From Candidatus Gallimonas merdae (GTDB lineage: Bacteria; Bacillota; Clostridia; Christensenellales; Borkfalkiaceae): a stretch of 47,916 bases of DNA. Of this stretch, positions 24,087-32,416 are shown one piece after another. Each line of letters begins with the position of its first letter. Positions within the stretch are counted from its first letter, which is position 1. The notes under the pieces are model-generated. The model was not told where the DNA came from, ran no database searches, and worked only from the letters and a program-made list of their open reading frames with translations. The position numbers and the translations under genes were made by a program. The stretch is taken from contig CAJFRT010000014.1 of the NCBI GenBank assembly GCA_904419525.1, positions 1 through 47,916 on the forward strand, read 5' to 3'.

Positions 24087-24475
24087 CGTCTTCCTCCTTA
24101 TGGGATATAAAAGAAAATAAAAATAGTATTAGTAATAATAGTGTCGGTGGAAATGTGGACAAGTTGTTTTCCGGTTGGAAACTTGTCCGCACGATATCCA
24201 TATTATAGCGAAAAACGGCAGAAAATTCAAGCGATTTGCCCTTGTTTTGAAAAACAGGAAAATTTTCACACCGTGGAAAACGATGTGGACAGGCTGTTTG
24301 CCGCGTGTTGAGAAAAAAGAGGGTGTGGACAGAAAAAAACAGGCTTTCGGCGGCAGAGAAAGAGGAGAAGAAAAAGGCGGACGACCTTTCCACAAAAAAG
24401 AAAAAGTGTGGAAAAAAAGATCAACAATTCCGACAGGGAGTTGAAAACAAAGAAAAGGTATGATATAATCGGACT
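24087..24475. other. candidate chromosomal replication origin (oriC)
   Basis: Gap between divergent dnaN and rsmG. It has an A/T-rich run (24108-24141) containing six triplets TAG-TAT-TAG-TAA-TAA-TAG (24124-24141), then a 12-base GC-rich spacer and TGTGGACAA (24154-24162). That is the order of DnaA-trio, GC stretch and DnaA box that I recall for the B. subtilis unwinding element. Further box-like sites: inverted TTGTCCGCA (24183-24191), TGTGGACAG (24284-24292 and 24324-24332), TTTCCACAA (24387-24395) and TGTGGAAAA (24407-24415); a perfect TTATCCACA lies inside rsmG (24615-24623). Gene direction switches here. Inference, not proof. Confidence 0.7.
24441..24469 (+). promoter_or_regulatory. promoter of rsmG (leaderless)
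   Basis: TTGAAA (24441-24446), 17 bases, perfect TATAAT (24464-24469). The ATG at 24476 is 7 bases beyond the -10, at the expected transcription start. Confidence 0.82.
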
Positions 24476-25168
24476 ATGAATGAAAAAAACCCCGATTTTA
24501 CAAGGATTTGCGGCCGATTGCGGGAATACGGCGAAAAATTTGAGGAATTTTACAGGCTGCTCGTTATGTACAATGCGGCGTTCAATCTGACGGCCATCAC
24601 CCAAAGAGAGGAAGTTATCCACAAACATTTCCTCGATTCTCTTGCCGGAGAAGCGTTTTTGGAAGAAGGGGCGTCCGTTGTGGAAGTCGGATCGGGGGCG
24701 GGGTTTCCCTCCGTCCCGCTTGCGATCGTCCGAAAGGACCTTTCTTTCACGCTGATCGAGAGTACGGGAAAGAAATGCGATTTTTTGCGCACGGTCGCAA
24801 GGGAGCTGGATCTTCCGCTGAACGTGTGCCAGATGCGCGCCGAGGAAGCGGGGAGATCTCCCGAATTCCGCGAACGGGCGGACATCGTCATGGCAAGGGC
24901 GGTCGCGCCGCTCCCGTCCCTTGCGGAATACTGTCTGCCGCTCGTAAGGGTAGGCGGCCGCATGATCGCATGGAAGGGCAGCGAGGACGAGACGGCGGCC
25001 GCGGCGCACGCAGTCGGCGTTCTGGGCGGAAAAAATATGCACGTTGTCCGGTATGATCTTCCGGAAGGCTACGGAGCGCGCATGCTCGTCATTGCGGAAA
25101 AGGCGAAACCGACGCCCCCGAAGTATCCGCGCGGGCACGGAAAGGAGAGAAAGGATCCTATTTTGTAG
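24476..25168 (+). CDS. rsmG: 16S rRNA (guanine527-N7)-methyltransferase RsmG
   Basis: 230 residues. It methylates G527 of 16S rRNA using S-adenosylmethionine; its loss gives low-level streptomycin resistance. The YRLLVMYNAAFNLTAIT start, EEVIHKHFLDSL, the SAM-binding loop VVEVGSGAGFPSVPLAI and the later ADIVMARAVAPL segment define the family. The C-terminus is basic and slightly long. No Shine-Dalgarno precedes the ATG, which coincides with the predicted mRNA start, so the message seems leaderless. A perfect DnaA box lies at 24615-24623 within the gene. Confidence 0.96.
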   Translation: MNEKNPDFTRICGRLREYGEKFEEFYRLLVMYNAAFNLTAITQREEVIHKHFLDSLAGEAFLEEGASVVEVGSGAGFPSVPLAIVRKDLSFTLIESTGKKCDFLRTVARELDLPLNVCQMRAEEAGRSPEFRERADIVMARAVAPLPSLAEYCLPLVRVGGRMIAWKGSEDETAAAAHAVGVLGGKNMHVVRYDLPEGYGARMLVIAEKAKPTPPKYPRGHGKERKDPIL

Positions 25169-25277
25169 AGAATGGATTATCGTGACGGGAACGGGCGGCA
25201 ACTGTTAAAATTCCGGAAGACGTTGCCCGGGGTGACGGCTGTGATTTTCTTCACAGAACGGAAACGGAAGGGAGAGT

Positions 25278-25751
25278 ATGAGAAAGACCTGCGCTCTGAC
25301 GGGACACCGAGAACTGTCCCCGGATTTTGATAAAAATACGCTCTACGACAGACTGGAAGAGATGATCCGTTCGGGGTGCGACCGCTTTTTGTGCGGCATG
25401 GCCGCGGGATTCGATCTCGCCGCACTGGAATGTCTCGTCGATCTGCGCGAAAAGTACCGGATCACGCTCGTTGCCTGTGTGCCCTATCTCGGACAGGAAC
25501 GTGGTTTTCCGGAGCCGGAAAAGGAGCGCTACCGCAGGCTGATGGGCATGTGCGATGAAAAAGTCATTCTTGCAGGGCGGTATGAAGCGGGCTGTCTGCT
25601 TCTGCGCAACCGCTACATGGCGGTCAGGGCGGACGTCGTGCTCGCCTACTGCGAGCGCGGCCACGGGGGAACGGCATACACGGTGCGATACGCGCAGCAG
25701 CACGGCGTGCCCGTGGAGTTCGTAAAATTTCATCAAAAAAAGGAGGACTGA
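25278..25751 (+). CDS. SLOG/DUF1273-like (YpsA-type) protein
   Basis: 157 residues with a Rossmann-like fold suggested by the starting CALTGHRELS, FLCGMAAGFDLAALECLVDL, ITLVACVPYLGQE and DVVLAYCERGHGGTAYTVRYA segments. These match the YpsA/DUF1273 branch of the SLOG superfamily (DprA and LOG relatives), proposed to bind nucleotide-derived ligands; the reaction is not known. GGAAGGGAG precedes the ATG. It lies 109 bases after rsmG and may be read with it. A strong terminator follows. Confidence 0.85.
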   Translation: MRKTCALTGHRELSPDFDKNTLYDRLEEMIRSGCDRFLCGMAAGFDLAALECLVDLREKYRITLVACVPYLGQERGFPEPEKERYRRLMGMCDEKVILAGRYEAGCLLLRNRYMAVRADVVLAYCERGHGGTAYTVRYAQQHGVPVEFVKFHQKKED

Positions 25752-25770
25752 CAGCAGTCCTCCTTTTTTT
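25735..25770. terminator. bidirectional intrinsic terminator
   Basis: Long stem aaaaaaggaggactg/cagtcctccttttttt with a 4-base loop and runs of A/T at both ends. It serves the rightward gene at 25278 and the leftward ATPase gene ending at 25782. Confidence 0.93.
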
Positions 25771-25781
25771 GGGTCGGAAAT

Positions 25782-28430
25782 TTATTTGTGGTGACGGACG
25801 AGATCGAACGCCTTTGCGATCTCCATGACGATGATGGGAACGATGGAGAGGGCGACGCCGATGACGTACATTTCCCAACGCATATACTCGGTGCCGAAGC
25901 CGAACACGCTCATGACGCCGGGCGTGAACAGCACAAATGCGATGAGCGCGATCGCCAGCAGCGTGACCCAGTTGAGCACCTTGTTGGAGAAGGGGCCGAT
26001 CTTGAACAGGGAGTGCCCGGAGCGCATGTTGTATGCGTGCAGGGACTGCGAGAGGGCGAGCACAAGGAAGGTCGCCGCGCTGCACTGTTCGGGGGTCAGC
26101 CCGAAGCCGTAGCGCGCAATGCAGTAGCTTGCCAGGGAAAGGGCGGCGAACATACAGCCCTGAAGCACGATCTGAATGCCGTAACCGTGTGCAAAGATAC
26201 TCTCTTTTTTGGAACGGGGCCTGTGATCCATGACGTCGGGTTCGAGTTTTTCCATGCCAAGAGCAACGGCGGGCAGCGAGTCGCCGATCAGGTTGATCCA
26301 GAGCAGCTGGATGGAAATGAACGGGGAGATCTGCCAGATGCACATCGCAAGGAACACGACGATGACTTCCGAAATGTTGGTGCCCAGCAGGAAGCCGACG
26401 ACCTTTTTGATGTTGGAGTAGATGCCTCTGCCTTCCTTGACGGCGTCGACGATGGTGGCAAAGTTGTCATCGGTCAGGGTCATGTCGGCGGCGCCCTTGG
26501 CAACGTCGGTGCCGGTGATGCCCATGGCGCAGCCGATGTCGGCGGCCTTGAGGGCGGGAGCGTCGTTGACGCCGTCGCCGGTCATGGATACGACCTGACC
26601 CTTTTTCTGCCAGGCCTTGACGATGCGGATCTTGTTTTCGGGGGAGACGCGCGCATAGACGGAGATGTTTTCGACTTCTTTGTCGAGTTCTTCGTCGGAC
26701 ATGGCGTCCAGCTGAACGCCCGTGATGGCCTTGTCGCCTTCGAGCAGAATGCCGAGTTCCTTCGCGATGGCGGAAGCGGTGACGACGTGATCTCCCGTGA
26801 TCATGACGGGCTTGATGCCCGCCTTGCGGCAGACGGCAACGGCCTCCTTTGCCTCGGGTCTGGGCGGATCGATCATGCCGACGAGTCCGAGGAAGGTGAG
26901 CCCGCATTCCAGATCTTCGCTGGTGGGCTCGGCGGGAAGGGAGTCGATGTATTTGTAGCCGACGGCAAGGACGCGCAGGGCGTCCGCGCTCATCTCATCG
27001 TTGGCCTTTCTTGCAGATTCGATGTCGCCGGCAATGCATTTCTGAGCCATGACGTCGAATGCGCCCTTGACGATGACGACAAGTTTTCCGTCGATGCGGT
27101 TGACGGTGGTCATAAGTTTCCTGTCCGAATCGAAGGGAAGCTCCGCAAGGCGGGGATATTCCTCGTTGAGGGCGTCTTTGGTGCTGCCTGCCTTGTAGGA
27201 GGCGAACACGATGGCGGTCTCGGTGGGATCGCCCAGGTGGACTTCCTTGCCGTCCTCGAATTCGACGGAACCGTCGCAGCACAGGGTGCCCCAGTCAAGC
27301 AGCCGCCGCGTTTCCGGCGTGACGGAGGAGGGTTCAAAGGCCGTGACGCTTCCGCCGTCAAGATAGGTCCTGACAAGGGTCATGCGGTTCTGGGTGAGTG
27401 TACCGGTCTTATCCGAGCAGATGACGGAGGCGGAGCCGAGCGTCTCGACGGCGGGCAGGCGCTTGATGATGGCGTTCTTTCTGACCATGCGCGTGACGCC
27501 GATAGACAGGACGATGGTGACGACGGCGGGAAGCCCCTCCGGAATGGCGGAGACGGCGAGCGATACGGCCGTCATGAAGATCTCCAGCCAGTCCGCATTG
27601 GGCATACACGCGCCGATGATGAAGATGACGGCGCAAGCCGCAAGCGCGACGATGCCGAGGTACTTTCCGAGCTGCGCCAGTTTCTGCTGCAGGGGGGTGC
27701 GCGTTTCCTTTTCCCCCGCAAGGAGCCCCGCGATCTTGCCCATTTCCGTCTGCATGCCCGTGCCCGTGACGACGGCTTTTGCTGTGCCGTAAGTGATCGA
27801 ACAGCCCGAAAACACCATGTTGTCCCGGTCGCCGATGGGGGCGTTTTCCGCCACTTCCGCGCGGGCGTCCTTTTCGGAGGGGACGCTCTCCCCCGTCAGG
27901 GCGGATTCCTCCGACTTTAAGTTCGTGCTGGTCAGAAGGCGGGCGTCTGCGGGAACAAAGTCGCCCGCTTCCAGAAAGATGATATCCCCGGGAACCAGGT
28001 CGGCCGCCTGAATGAACTGTTCTTTTCCGTCGCGTATGACGCGCGCGTGGGGCGCGGACATGTTTTTGAGCGCTTCAAGCGCCTTTTCCGCCTTGCTCTC
28101 CTGCACCAGGCCCATGATCGCGTTGAGAATGACGATGAACACGATGAGCGCGGGTTCCACGAATTCAAGGGCCTCTCCCTCGCCCGTGCCGAATACTTCA
28201 TAGCAGATGATGCCGAAGGAGACGCACGCCGCGATGAGCAGAATGATGATCATCACGTCCTTGAACTGCTCCAGAAAGCGCACGATGAGCGGCTTTTTCT
28301 TTTTTTCCGCCAGCTTGTTCGCGCCGTATTTTGTGCGGAGCTCCGCGATCTGCGCCTGGGAAAGACCGCAATCGGCGTCTGTGCCGAGTTCGCGGATAAC
28401 GTCCCCGACGGGTTGATTGTGATAGGTCAC
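25782..28430 (-). CDS. calcium-transporting P-type ATPase (PMCA/SERCA type)
   Basis: 882-residue P2-type ATPase that exports Ca2+. Actuator motif TGES (SALTGESVPS), phosphorylation motif DKTGTLT, hinge TGDGVNDAPALK and the ion-site helix SAIPEGLPAVV are all visible, with ten predicted helices and the N-terminal cation-ATPase domain. GTG 28430 is preferred because GGAGG lies 7 bases upstream; a GTG at 28466 would add 12 residues but lacks a ribosome site. It is against the direction of the neighbouring rightward genes and of the presumed replication fork. Monocistronic. Ca2+ rather than Mn2+ is inferred from overall similarity. Confidence 0.95.
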   Translation of the reverse strand: MTYHNQPVGDVIRELGTDADCGLSQAQIAELRTKYGANKLAEKKKKPLIVRFLEQFKDVMIIILLIAACVSFGIICYEVFGTGEGEALEFVEPALIVFIVILNAIMGLVQESKAEKALEALKNMSAPHARVIRDGKEQFIQAADLVPGDIIFLEAGDFVPADARLLTSTNLKSEESALTGESVPSEKDARAEVAENAPIGDRDNMVFSGCSITYGTAKAVVTGTGMQTEMGKIAGLLAGEKETRTPLQQKLAQLGKYLGIVALAACAVIFIIGACMPNADWLEIFMTAVSLAVSAIPEGLPAVVTIVLSIGVTRMVRKNAIIKRLPAVETLGSASVICSDKTGTLTQNRMTLVRTYLDGGSVTAFEPSSVTPETRRLLDWGTLCCDGSVEFEDGKEVHLGDPTETAIVFASYKAGSTKDALNEEYPRLAELPFDSDRKLMTTVNRIDGKLVVIVKGAFDVMAQKCIAGDIESARKANDEMSADALRVLAVGYKYIDSLPAEPTSEDLECGLTFLGLVGMIDPPRPEAKEAVAVCRKAGIKPVMITGDHVVTASAIAKELGILLEGDKAITGVQLDAMSDEELDKEVENISVYARVSPENKIRIVKAWQKKGQVVSMTGDGVNDAPALKAADIGCAMGITGTDVAKGAADMTLTDDNFATIVDAVKEGRGIYSNIKKVVGFLLGTNISEVIVVFLAMCIWQISPFISIQLLWINLIGDSLPAVALGMEKLEPDVMDHRPRSKKESIFAHGYGIQIVLQGCMFAALSLASYCIARYGFGLTPEQCSAATFLVLALSQSLHAYNMRSGHSLFKIGPFSNKVLNWVTLLAIALIAFVLFTPGVMSVFGFGTEYMRWEMYVIGVALSIVPIIVMEIAKAFDLVRHHK

Positions 28431-28538
28431 TGAAAATCCTCCGTTATAGAAATCCTCTATTTTCACGCCGGACGGCGTATTTTTCGGACGTTCTGTCTTT
28501 ATAATGTGTGTTTTTTCACCGTTTTTTCTCGAGAAAGT

Positions 28539-28576
28539 AAAAAAACGGTCTGCGAGAAACTCTCCCGCGAACCGTT
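28539..28576 (-). terminator. terminator of the tRNA operon
   Basis: On the minus strand an AACGGT...ACCGTT outer stem with an inner CGCgGAGA/TCTCGC-like stem, then TTTTTTT. Confidence 0.75.
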
Positions 28577-28578
28577 CT

Positions 28579-28653
28579 TGGAGGCGCCACCCGGATTTGA
28601 ACCGGGGAGTCAGGGTTTTGCAGACCCTTGCCTTACCACTTGGCTATGGCGCC
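28579..28653 (-). tRNA. tRNA-Cys (GCA)
   Basis: 75 bases on the minus strand, starting GGCGCCATAGCCAAGTGG and ending in an encoded CCA. The anticodon loop CTGCAAA gives GCA, and the T-loop GGTTCAAATCC is normal. Third and last of the tRNA operon. This is the tRNA that the cysE-cysS T-box at 36251 should sense. Confidence 0.97.
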
Positions 28654-28702
28654 GGTTTCCCCATCCATCGGGGAAAATAAAAAACAGCGCGGAAATCGTG
28701 TT

Positions 28703-28777
28703 TGGAGCGGGAAACGAGACTCGAACCCGCGACATTCACCTTGGCAAGGTGACGCTCTACCACTGAGCTATTCCCGC
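28703..28777 (-). tRNA. tRNA-Gly (GCC)
   Basis: 75 bases on the minus strand, starting GCGGGAATAGCTCAGTGG, ending TCCA. The anticodon loop TTGGCAA gives GCC; T-loop GGTTCGAGTC. Confidence 0.97.
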
Positions 28778-28801
28778 ATTTAATATGATTCCGCGCTGTG
28801 T

Positions 28802-28877
28802 TGGTGGAAACAACAGGGCTCGAACCTGTGACCCTCTGCTTGTAAGGCAGATGCTCTCCCAGCTGAGCTATGCTTCC
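28802..28877 (-). tRNA. tRNA-Val (TAC)
   Basis: 76 bases on the minus strand, starting GGAAGCATAGCTCAGCTGG and ending ACCA. The anticodon loop CTTACAA gives UAC; T-loop GGTTCGAGCC. First of the operon. Confidence 0.97.
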
Positions 28878-28892
28878 GAAACTAGCCTGACT

Positions 28893-28921
28893 ACTATACC
28901 ATATCCCGCGGGGAATTGCAA
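28893..28921 (-). promoter_or_regulatory. promoter of the tRNA-Val-Gly-Cys operon
   Basis: Minus strand: TTGCAA (28916-28921), 17 bases, TATAGT (28893-28898). Confidence 0.75.
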
Positions 28922-29138
28922 GCGATTTTTCCGGGTAATCCGCAATTTTTTCGCAAAAAATTTTTATGTTCCGGACGGACGGCCGCAGGGAGCCGATCGC
29001 GGGTTTTATTCCAAAAAAGAAAAGGTTGCCCTTTTTCCGGGGGAAGCGGGGGGATTTTCCCGAAAATTCGCGGCGGTTTTACAAAAAACAACACGATCCG
29101 CGCGCGGAGAACGGCTATGATTTTTTAAGAGGTGACGT

Positions 29139-30101
29139 ATGGCTTACGAAAAACGTGTCTGCGTGCTGCGCCAGGTGCGCAAGGGATTTTCCGCGGACGG
29201 CAGCGCTCTTACGGGGGCGGTCTATGCCGAGCGGCTGGGAACGGAGCTCACGCTCACGCCGCGCATTGCGGCGCTCTCGCCCCTGAAGGACGGGCGGTAC
29301 GCCCTCTTTATATGGGTGGACGGAAAGACGTACTGCCTGGAACTTCGCGGCGGCGCGCCCATCCGCGTGGAAGATGCGCCTTCGCTTGCGGCGGGGTTTG
29401 CCGCGCTCCTTTGTTTTGTCAAGGGGGAGCCGGAGCCCGTCGCGTTCGGACGCTGCGGCGCCGCGCCCGAAAAGTATTCGGCGCTTTTGGAGGAAGTCCC
29501 TCCGCGCAAACGGCCCATTCCCGTGCCGCTTCCGCCCACGCAGGTGCCCGTGCCCAACGCGCCCAATGTCCCGCTTGCGCCGACGATCCCCGTGCCCGAT
29601 CCGCTTCCGGAGCAATCGCCCGCCCCACAGGACGGGCGCGCCGCCGCGCGCTATGACGACGAGGCGATCGCCGCAAGCGACTACTTCGCTGACGCGGGCG
29701 ATGGCAATGAAAAAACTGCTTCTGCGCCTGCGGGCAAGGACGGGGCGGCGGCTCCCGATGATGCGGGCGATCTTCTCCTGCGCCCGCGCGGCTCGCTTAC
29801 ATATTACTACGAAATAAAGGAAAAGCTCGACAGGGCGTTTGCGGAGGGGGAAAAGGACGGGCAGCTGCTCGCCGTCTTTCCGCGTTCCGAGTGGGTGCGC
29901 CGCGGGAGTGCGATGCTGGGCATCGTCTATGAAGAGGGGATCCCGCGCTGGCTGTGCGTTGCCGCCGCAGGCGAAAGACCCGCGGCCATGGGGGAGCACG
30001 CCGTATTCGTGCCGAAATCGCATTTTGACGACAGCGACGGGTTCTGGGTCGTCTTTCAGGACGCAGACACGGGGGAATATGTCAGACCGGGGGAAAGCTG
30101 A
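29139..30101 (+). CDS. two-domain protein of unknown function with Pro-rich linker
   Basis: 320 residues, not recognised. The N-terminal part (1-105) looks beta-rich (YALFIWVDGKTYCLEL). A Pro/Val linker follows at about 125-165 (IPVPLPPTQVPVPNAPNVPL), then a low-complexity Ala/Asp stretch. The C-terminal domain (about 215-320) has YYYEIKEKLDRAFAEGEKDGQL and ends HAVFVPKSHFDDSDGFWVVFQD. No signal peptide or membrane helix, so likely cytoplasmic. AAGAGGTGA precedes the ATG. Alone, with no convincing promoter seen in the 29000-29130 stretch, and followed by a perfect long hairpin. Confidence 0.75.
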   Translation: MAYEKRVCVLRQVRKGFSADGSALTGAVYAERLGTELTLTPRIAALSPLKDGRYALFIWVDGKTYCLELRGGAPIRVEDAPSLAAGFAALLCFVKGEPEPVAFGRCGAAPEKYSALLEEVPPRKRPIPVPLPPTQVPVPNAPNVPLAPTIPVPDPLPEQSPAPQDGRAAARYDDEAIAASDYFADAGDGNEKTASAPAGKDGAAAPDDAGDLLLRPRGSLTYYYEIKEKLDRAFAEGEKDGQLLAVFPRSEWVRRGSAMLGIVYEEGIPRWLCVAAAGERPAAMGEHAVFVPKSHFDDSDGFWVVFQDADTGEYVRPGES

Positions 30102-30147
30102 AGAGAAGGTGGGGCGGCATCTTTGCAGATGACGCCCCACCTTCTCT
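30102..30147 (+). terminator. long perfect hairpin after the 29139 gene
   Basis: 15-bp perfect stem agagaaggtggggcg/cgccccaccttctct with an inner gcatc/gatgc stem, starting at the base after the stop codon. No T-run follows, so it may be factor-dependent or a stability element. Confidence 0.65.
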
Positions 30148-30278
30148 ATGATAATTTCCCAAAAATTTTACAGGCCACACCGTCAATCACACAAACGGAA
30201 GGGGAACAGTGAACGAAGCGATCGGCATTCTTGAAAGGAATTGATTTTTCCGATTCCGGGAATCGGAAATTCGGCAAG

Positions 30279-30310
30279 GCGCCTCCGCGCAAATTTTTGC
30301 GCGGAGGCGC
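30279..30310 (+). terminator. hairpin before the pckA promoter
   Basis: Perfect 12-bp stem gcgcctccgcgc/gcgcggaggcgc with an 8-base loop and tctatttt after it. A smaller repeat ccgattcc/ggaatcgg (30250-30267) lies ahead of it. The rest of 30148-30429 holds only the pckA promoter and leader. Confidence 0.6.
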
Positions 30311-30319
30311 TCTATTTTC

Positions 30320-30348
30320 TTTACAAGTTGATTTCTTCGTGCTATAAT
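30320..30348 (+). promoter_or_regulatory. promoter of pckA
   Basis: TTTACA (30320-30325), 17 bases, perfect TATAAT (30343-30348). Confidence 0.82.
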
Positions 30349-30429
30349 GTATCGTGGGACGCGAGCGGCATATTTGTGCGGCCGTTCGCTCACCCTTACA
30401 AAAGAATTCTTTTGCAGGAGGAAAAATAT

Positions 30430-32199
30430 ATGGCATACCCCACCAAGAACAAGAAAGTCATTGCGTTCGTCGAAGAGAGCGCCAAGCTCGCCTGCCCGGA
30501 CAACATCGTCTGGATCGACGGAAGCGAAGAGCAGCTTGCCGCACTGCGCAAGGAAGCGTGCGCCACGGGCGAGATGATCGAACTCAACCAGGAAAAACTC
30601 CCCGGCTGCTATTATCACCGCACCGCGCAGAACGACGTCGCCCGCGTCGAGGACCGCACGTTCATCTGCTGCCGCGAAAAGGAGAACGCAGGCCCCACCA
30701 ATAACTGGATGGATCCCAAGGAGGCGTATGCAATGTGCGCCGACATCGCCCGCGGCAAGATGAAGGGCAGGACGATGTATGTCATTCCCTATTCCATGGG
30801 CGTGGTCGGTTCGCCCTTCTCCAAGATCGGCGTCGAGGTAACGGACTCCATCTACGTCGTGCTCAACATGGCGATCATGACCCGCGTCGGGCTCAACTGC
30901 TATGAGCAGCTCGGCGAAGACGGCGACTTCATCAAGGGCTTCCACGCAAAGTGCGACGTCGATCCCGAAAAGCGCTACATCATGCATTTCCCCGAGGACG
31001 ACACGATCATTTCCGTCAACTCTGCTTACGGCGGAAACGTGCTTCTGGGCAAAAAGTGCTTCGCGCTGCGCATCGCTTCCTACCTCGGCAAGACGGAGGG
31101 CTGGATGGCGGAGCACATGCTCATTCTGGGCGTGACCTTCCCCGACGGCAAAAAGAAGTACCTTGCGGCGGCGTTCCCGTCCGCTTGCGGCAAGACCAAC
31201 CTTGCCATGCTCATTCCGCCCAAGCACTACCTGGAAAAGGGATATAAGGTGGAGTGCGTCGGCGACGATATCGCATGGATCCGCGTCGGCGAGGACGGCC
31301 GTCTCTGGGCGGTCAACCCCGAGAACGGATTCTTCGGCGTTGCGCCCGGCACCAACGAAAAGAGCAACCCCAATGCGCTCGCCGCAACGAGAAAGAACAC
31401 CATCTTCACAAACGTTGCGATCAACCCCGCGGACAACACCGTGTGGTGGGAGGGGCTTACCAAACCCGCGCCCGACAAGCTCATCGACTGGCTGGGGAAT
31501 GACTGGACGCCCGCATCGGGCACCAAGGCGGCGCACCCCAACTCCCGCTTCACCGCTCCGGCCGTGAACTGCCCCTGCCTTTCCGACGCATTCAATTCCA
31601 AGGAAGGCGTGCCGCTCGACGCGATCGTCTTCGGCGGACGCCGTGCAACCACCACGCCCCTTGTCTATCAGTCCCGCGACTGGGATCACGGCGTGTTCGT
31701 CGGCTCCATCATGTCCTCCGAGACGACGGCGGCCGCAACGGGCGCAACGGGCGTTCTCAGGCACGACCCCATGGCCATGAAGCCTTTCTGCGGCTATGAC
31801 ATGGGCGACTATTTCGCACACTGGATCGAAATGGGCAAAAAGGCGAAGAACCCGCCCAAGATCTTCAATGTCAACTGGTTCCGTCAGGACGAGAACGGCG
31901 AATTCCTGTGGCCGGGCTTCGGCGACAACATGCGCGTTCTGGAGTGGATCCTCGGCCGCTGCGACGATGCGGTGGACGCACAGGAGACGGCGATCGGCTA
32001 TGTTCCCTATGCGAAGGATATCGACCTCGACGGCCTGGATTATTCCCGCGAGACGCTCGAGAGCATTCTCTACGTCGACAAGGCGCGCTGGAGCGCCGAG
32101 GCGGACGAGATCGCCCAGTTCTACAAGCAGTTCGGCGACAAACTTCCCAAGGAACTTTCCGACTGCCTTGCGGCCCTCAAAAAGAACTGCGAAGCATAA
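30430..32199 (+). CDS. pckG: phosphoenolpyruvate carboxykinase (GTP)
   Basis: 589 residues, the normal length of the GTP-dependent family, which interconverts oxaloacetate and phosphoenolpyruvate with GTP/GDP. The kinase P-loop region reads FPSACGKTNLAML, the metal-site region GDDIAWIRVGEDG, the N-terminal RTFICCREKENAGPTNNW segment carries substrate residues, and SRFTAPAVNCP and FGGRRATTTPLVYQ are typical. In a gut fermenter it probably runs towards oxaloacetate, but that is inference. CAGGAGG lies 8 bases before the ATG. Single-gene unit with its own promoter and terminator. Confidence 0.98.
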   Translation: MAYPTKNKKVIAFVEESAKLACPDNIVWIDGSEEQLAALRKEACATGEMIELNQEKLPGCYYHRTAQNDVARVEDRTFICCREKENAGPTNNWMDPKEAYAMCADIARGKMKGRTMYVIPYSMGVVGSPFSKIGVEVTDSIYVVLNMAIMTRVGLNCYEQLGEDGDFIKGFHAKCDVDPEKRYIMHFPEDDTIISVNSAYGGNVLLGKKCFALRIASYLGKTEGWMAEHMLILGVTFPDGKKKYLAAAFPSACGKTNLAMLIPPKHYLEKGYKVECVGDDIAWIRVGEDGRLWAVNPENGFFGVAPGTNEKSNPNALAATRKNTIFTNVAINPADNTVWWEGLTKPAPDKLIDWLGNDWTPASGTKAAHPNSRFTAPAVNCPCLSDAFNSKEGVPLDAIVFGGRRATTTPLVYQSRDWDHGVFVGSIMSSETTAAATGATGVLRHDPMAMKPFCGYDMGDYFAHWIEMGKKAKNPPKIFNVNWFRQDENGEFLWPGFGDNMRVLEWILGRCDDAVDAQETAIGYVPYAKDIDLDGLDYSRETLESILYVDKARWSAEADEIAQFYKQFGDKLPKELSDCLAALKKNCEA

Positions 32200-32210
32200 C
32201 CGAACATGTA

Positions 32211-32239
32211 AAAAAACGGTGCCTCGTGCGCCGTTTTTT
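32211..32239 (+). terminator. intrinsic terminator of pckG
   Basis: Stem aaaaaacggtgc/gcgccgtttttt with a 5-base loop and a T-run. Confidence 0.92.
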
Positions 32240-32357
32240 CATGCAAAAAAACAATTTTTCTGAAAAGCCGTGTAAAAAAGCCGTTGCTTATATGTAAAAA
32301 AGTCGATACAAACAAATGGATCATTTTACAATTTCATTACAATTAAATGTATATTAT

Positions 32358-32386
32358 TTTACAACGGTGTGTTAGACTGATAATTA
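32358..32386 (+). promoter_or_regulatory. promoter of the small secreted-protein pair
   Basis: TTTACA (32358-32363), 17 bases, TAATTA (32381-32386), within an AT-rich stretch. Confidence 0.6.
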
Positions 32387-32416
32387 GTTAATAATATTCA
32401 ATTTGGAGTATATCAG

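Noticed and set aside
28579..28877. Short coding frames across the tRNA genes
   Set aside because: The region folds as three complete tRNAs with encoded CCA ends.
30241..30429. Upstream extension of the PEP carboxykinase gene
   Set aside because: The frame is open, but it crosses the terminator-like hairpin and the promoter; the ATG at 30430 has a strong ribosome site and matches the family start.
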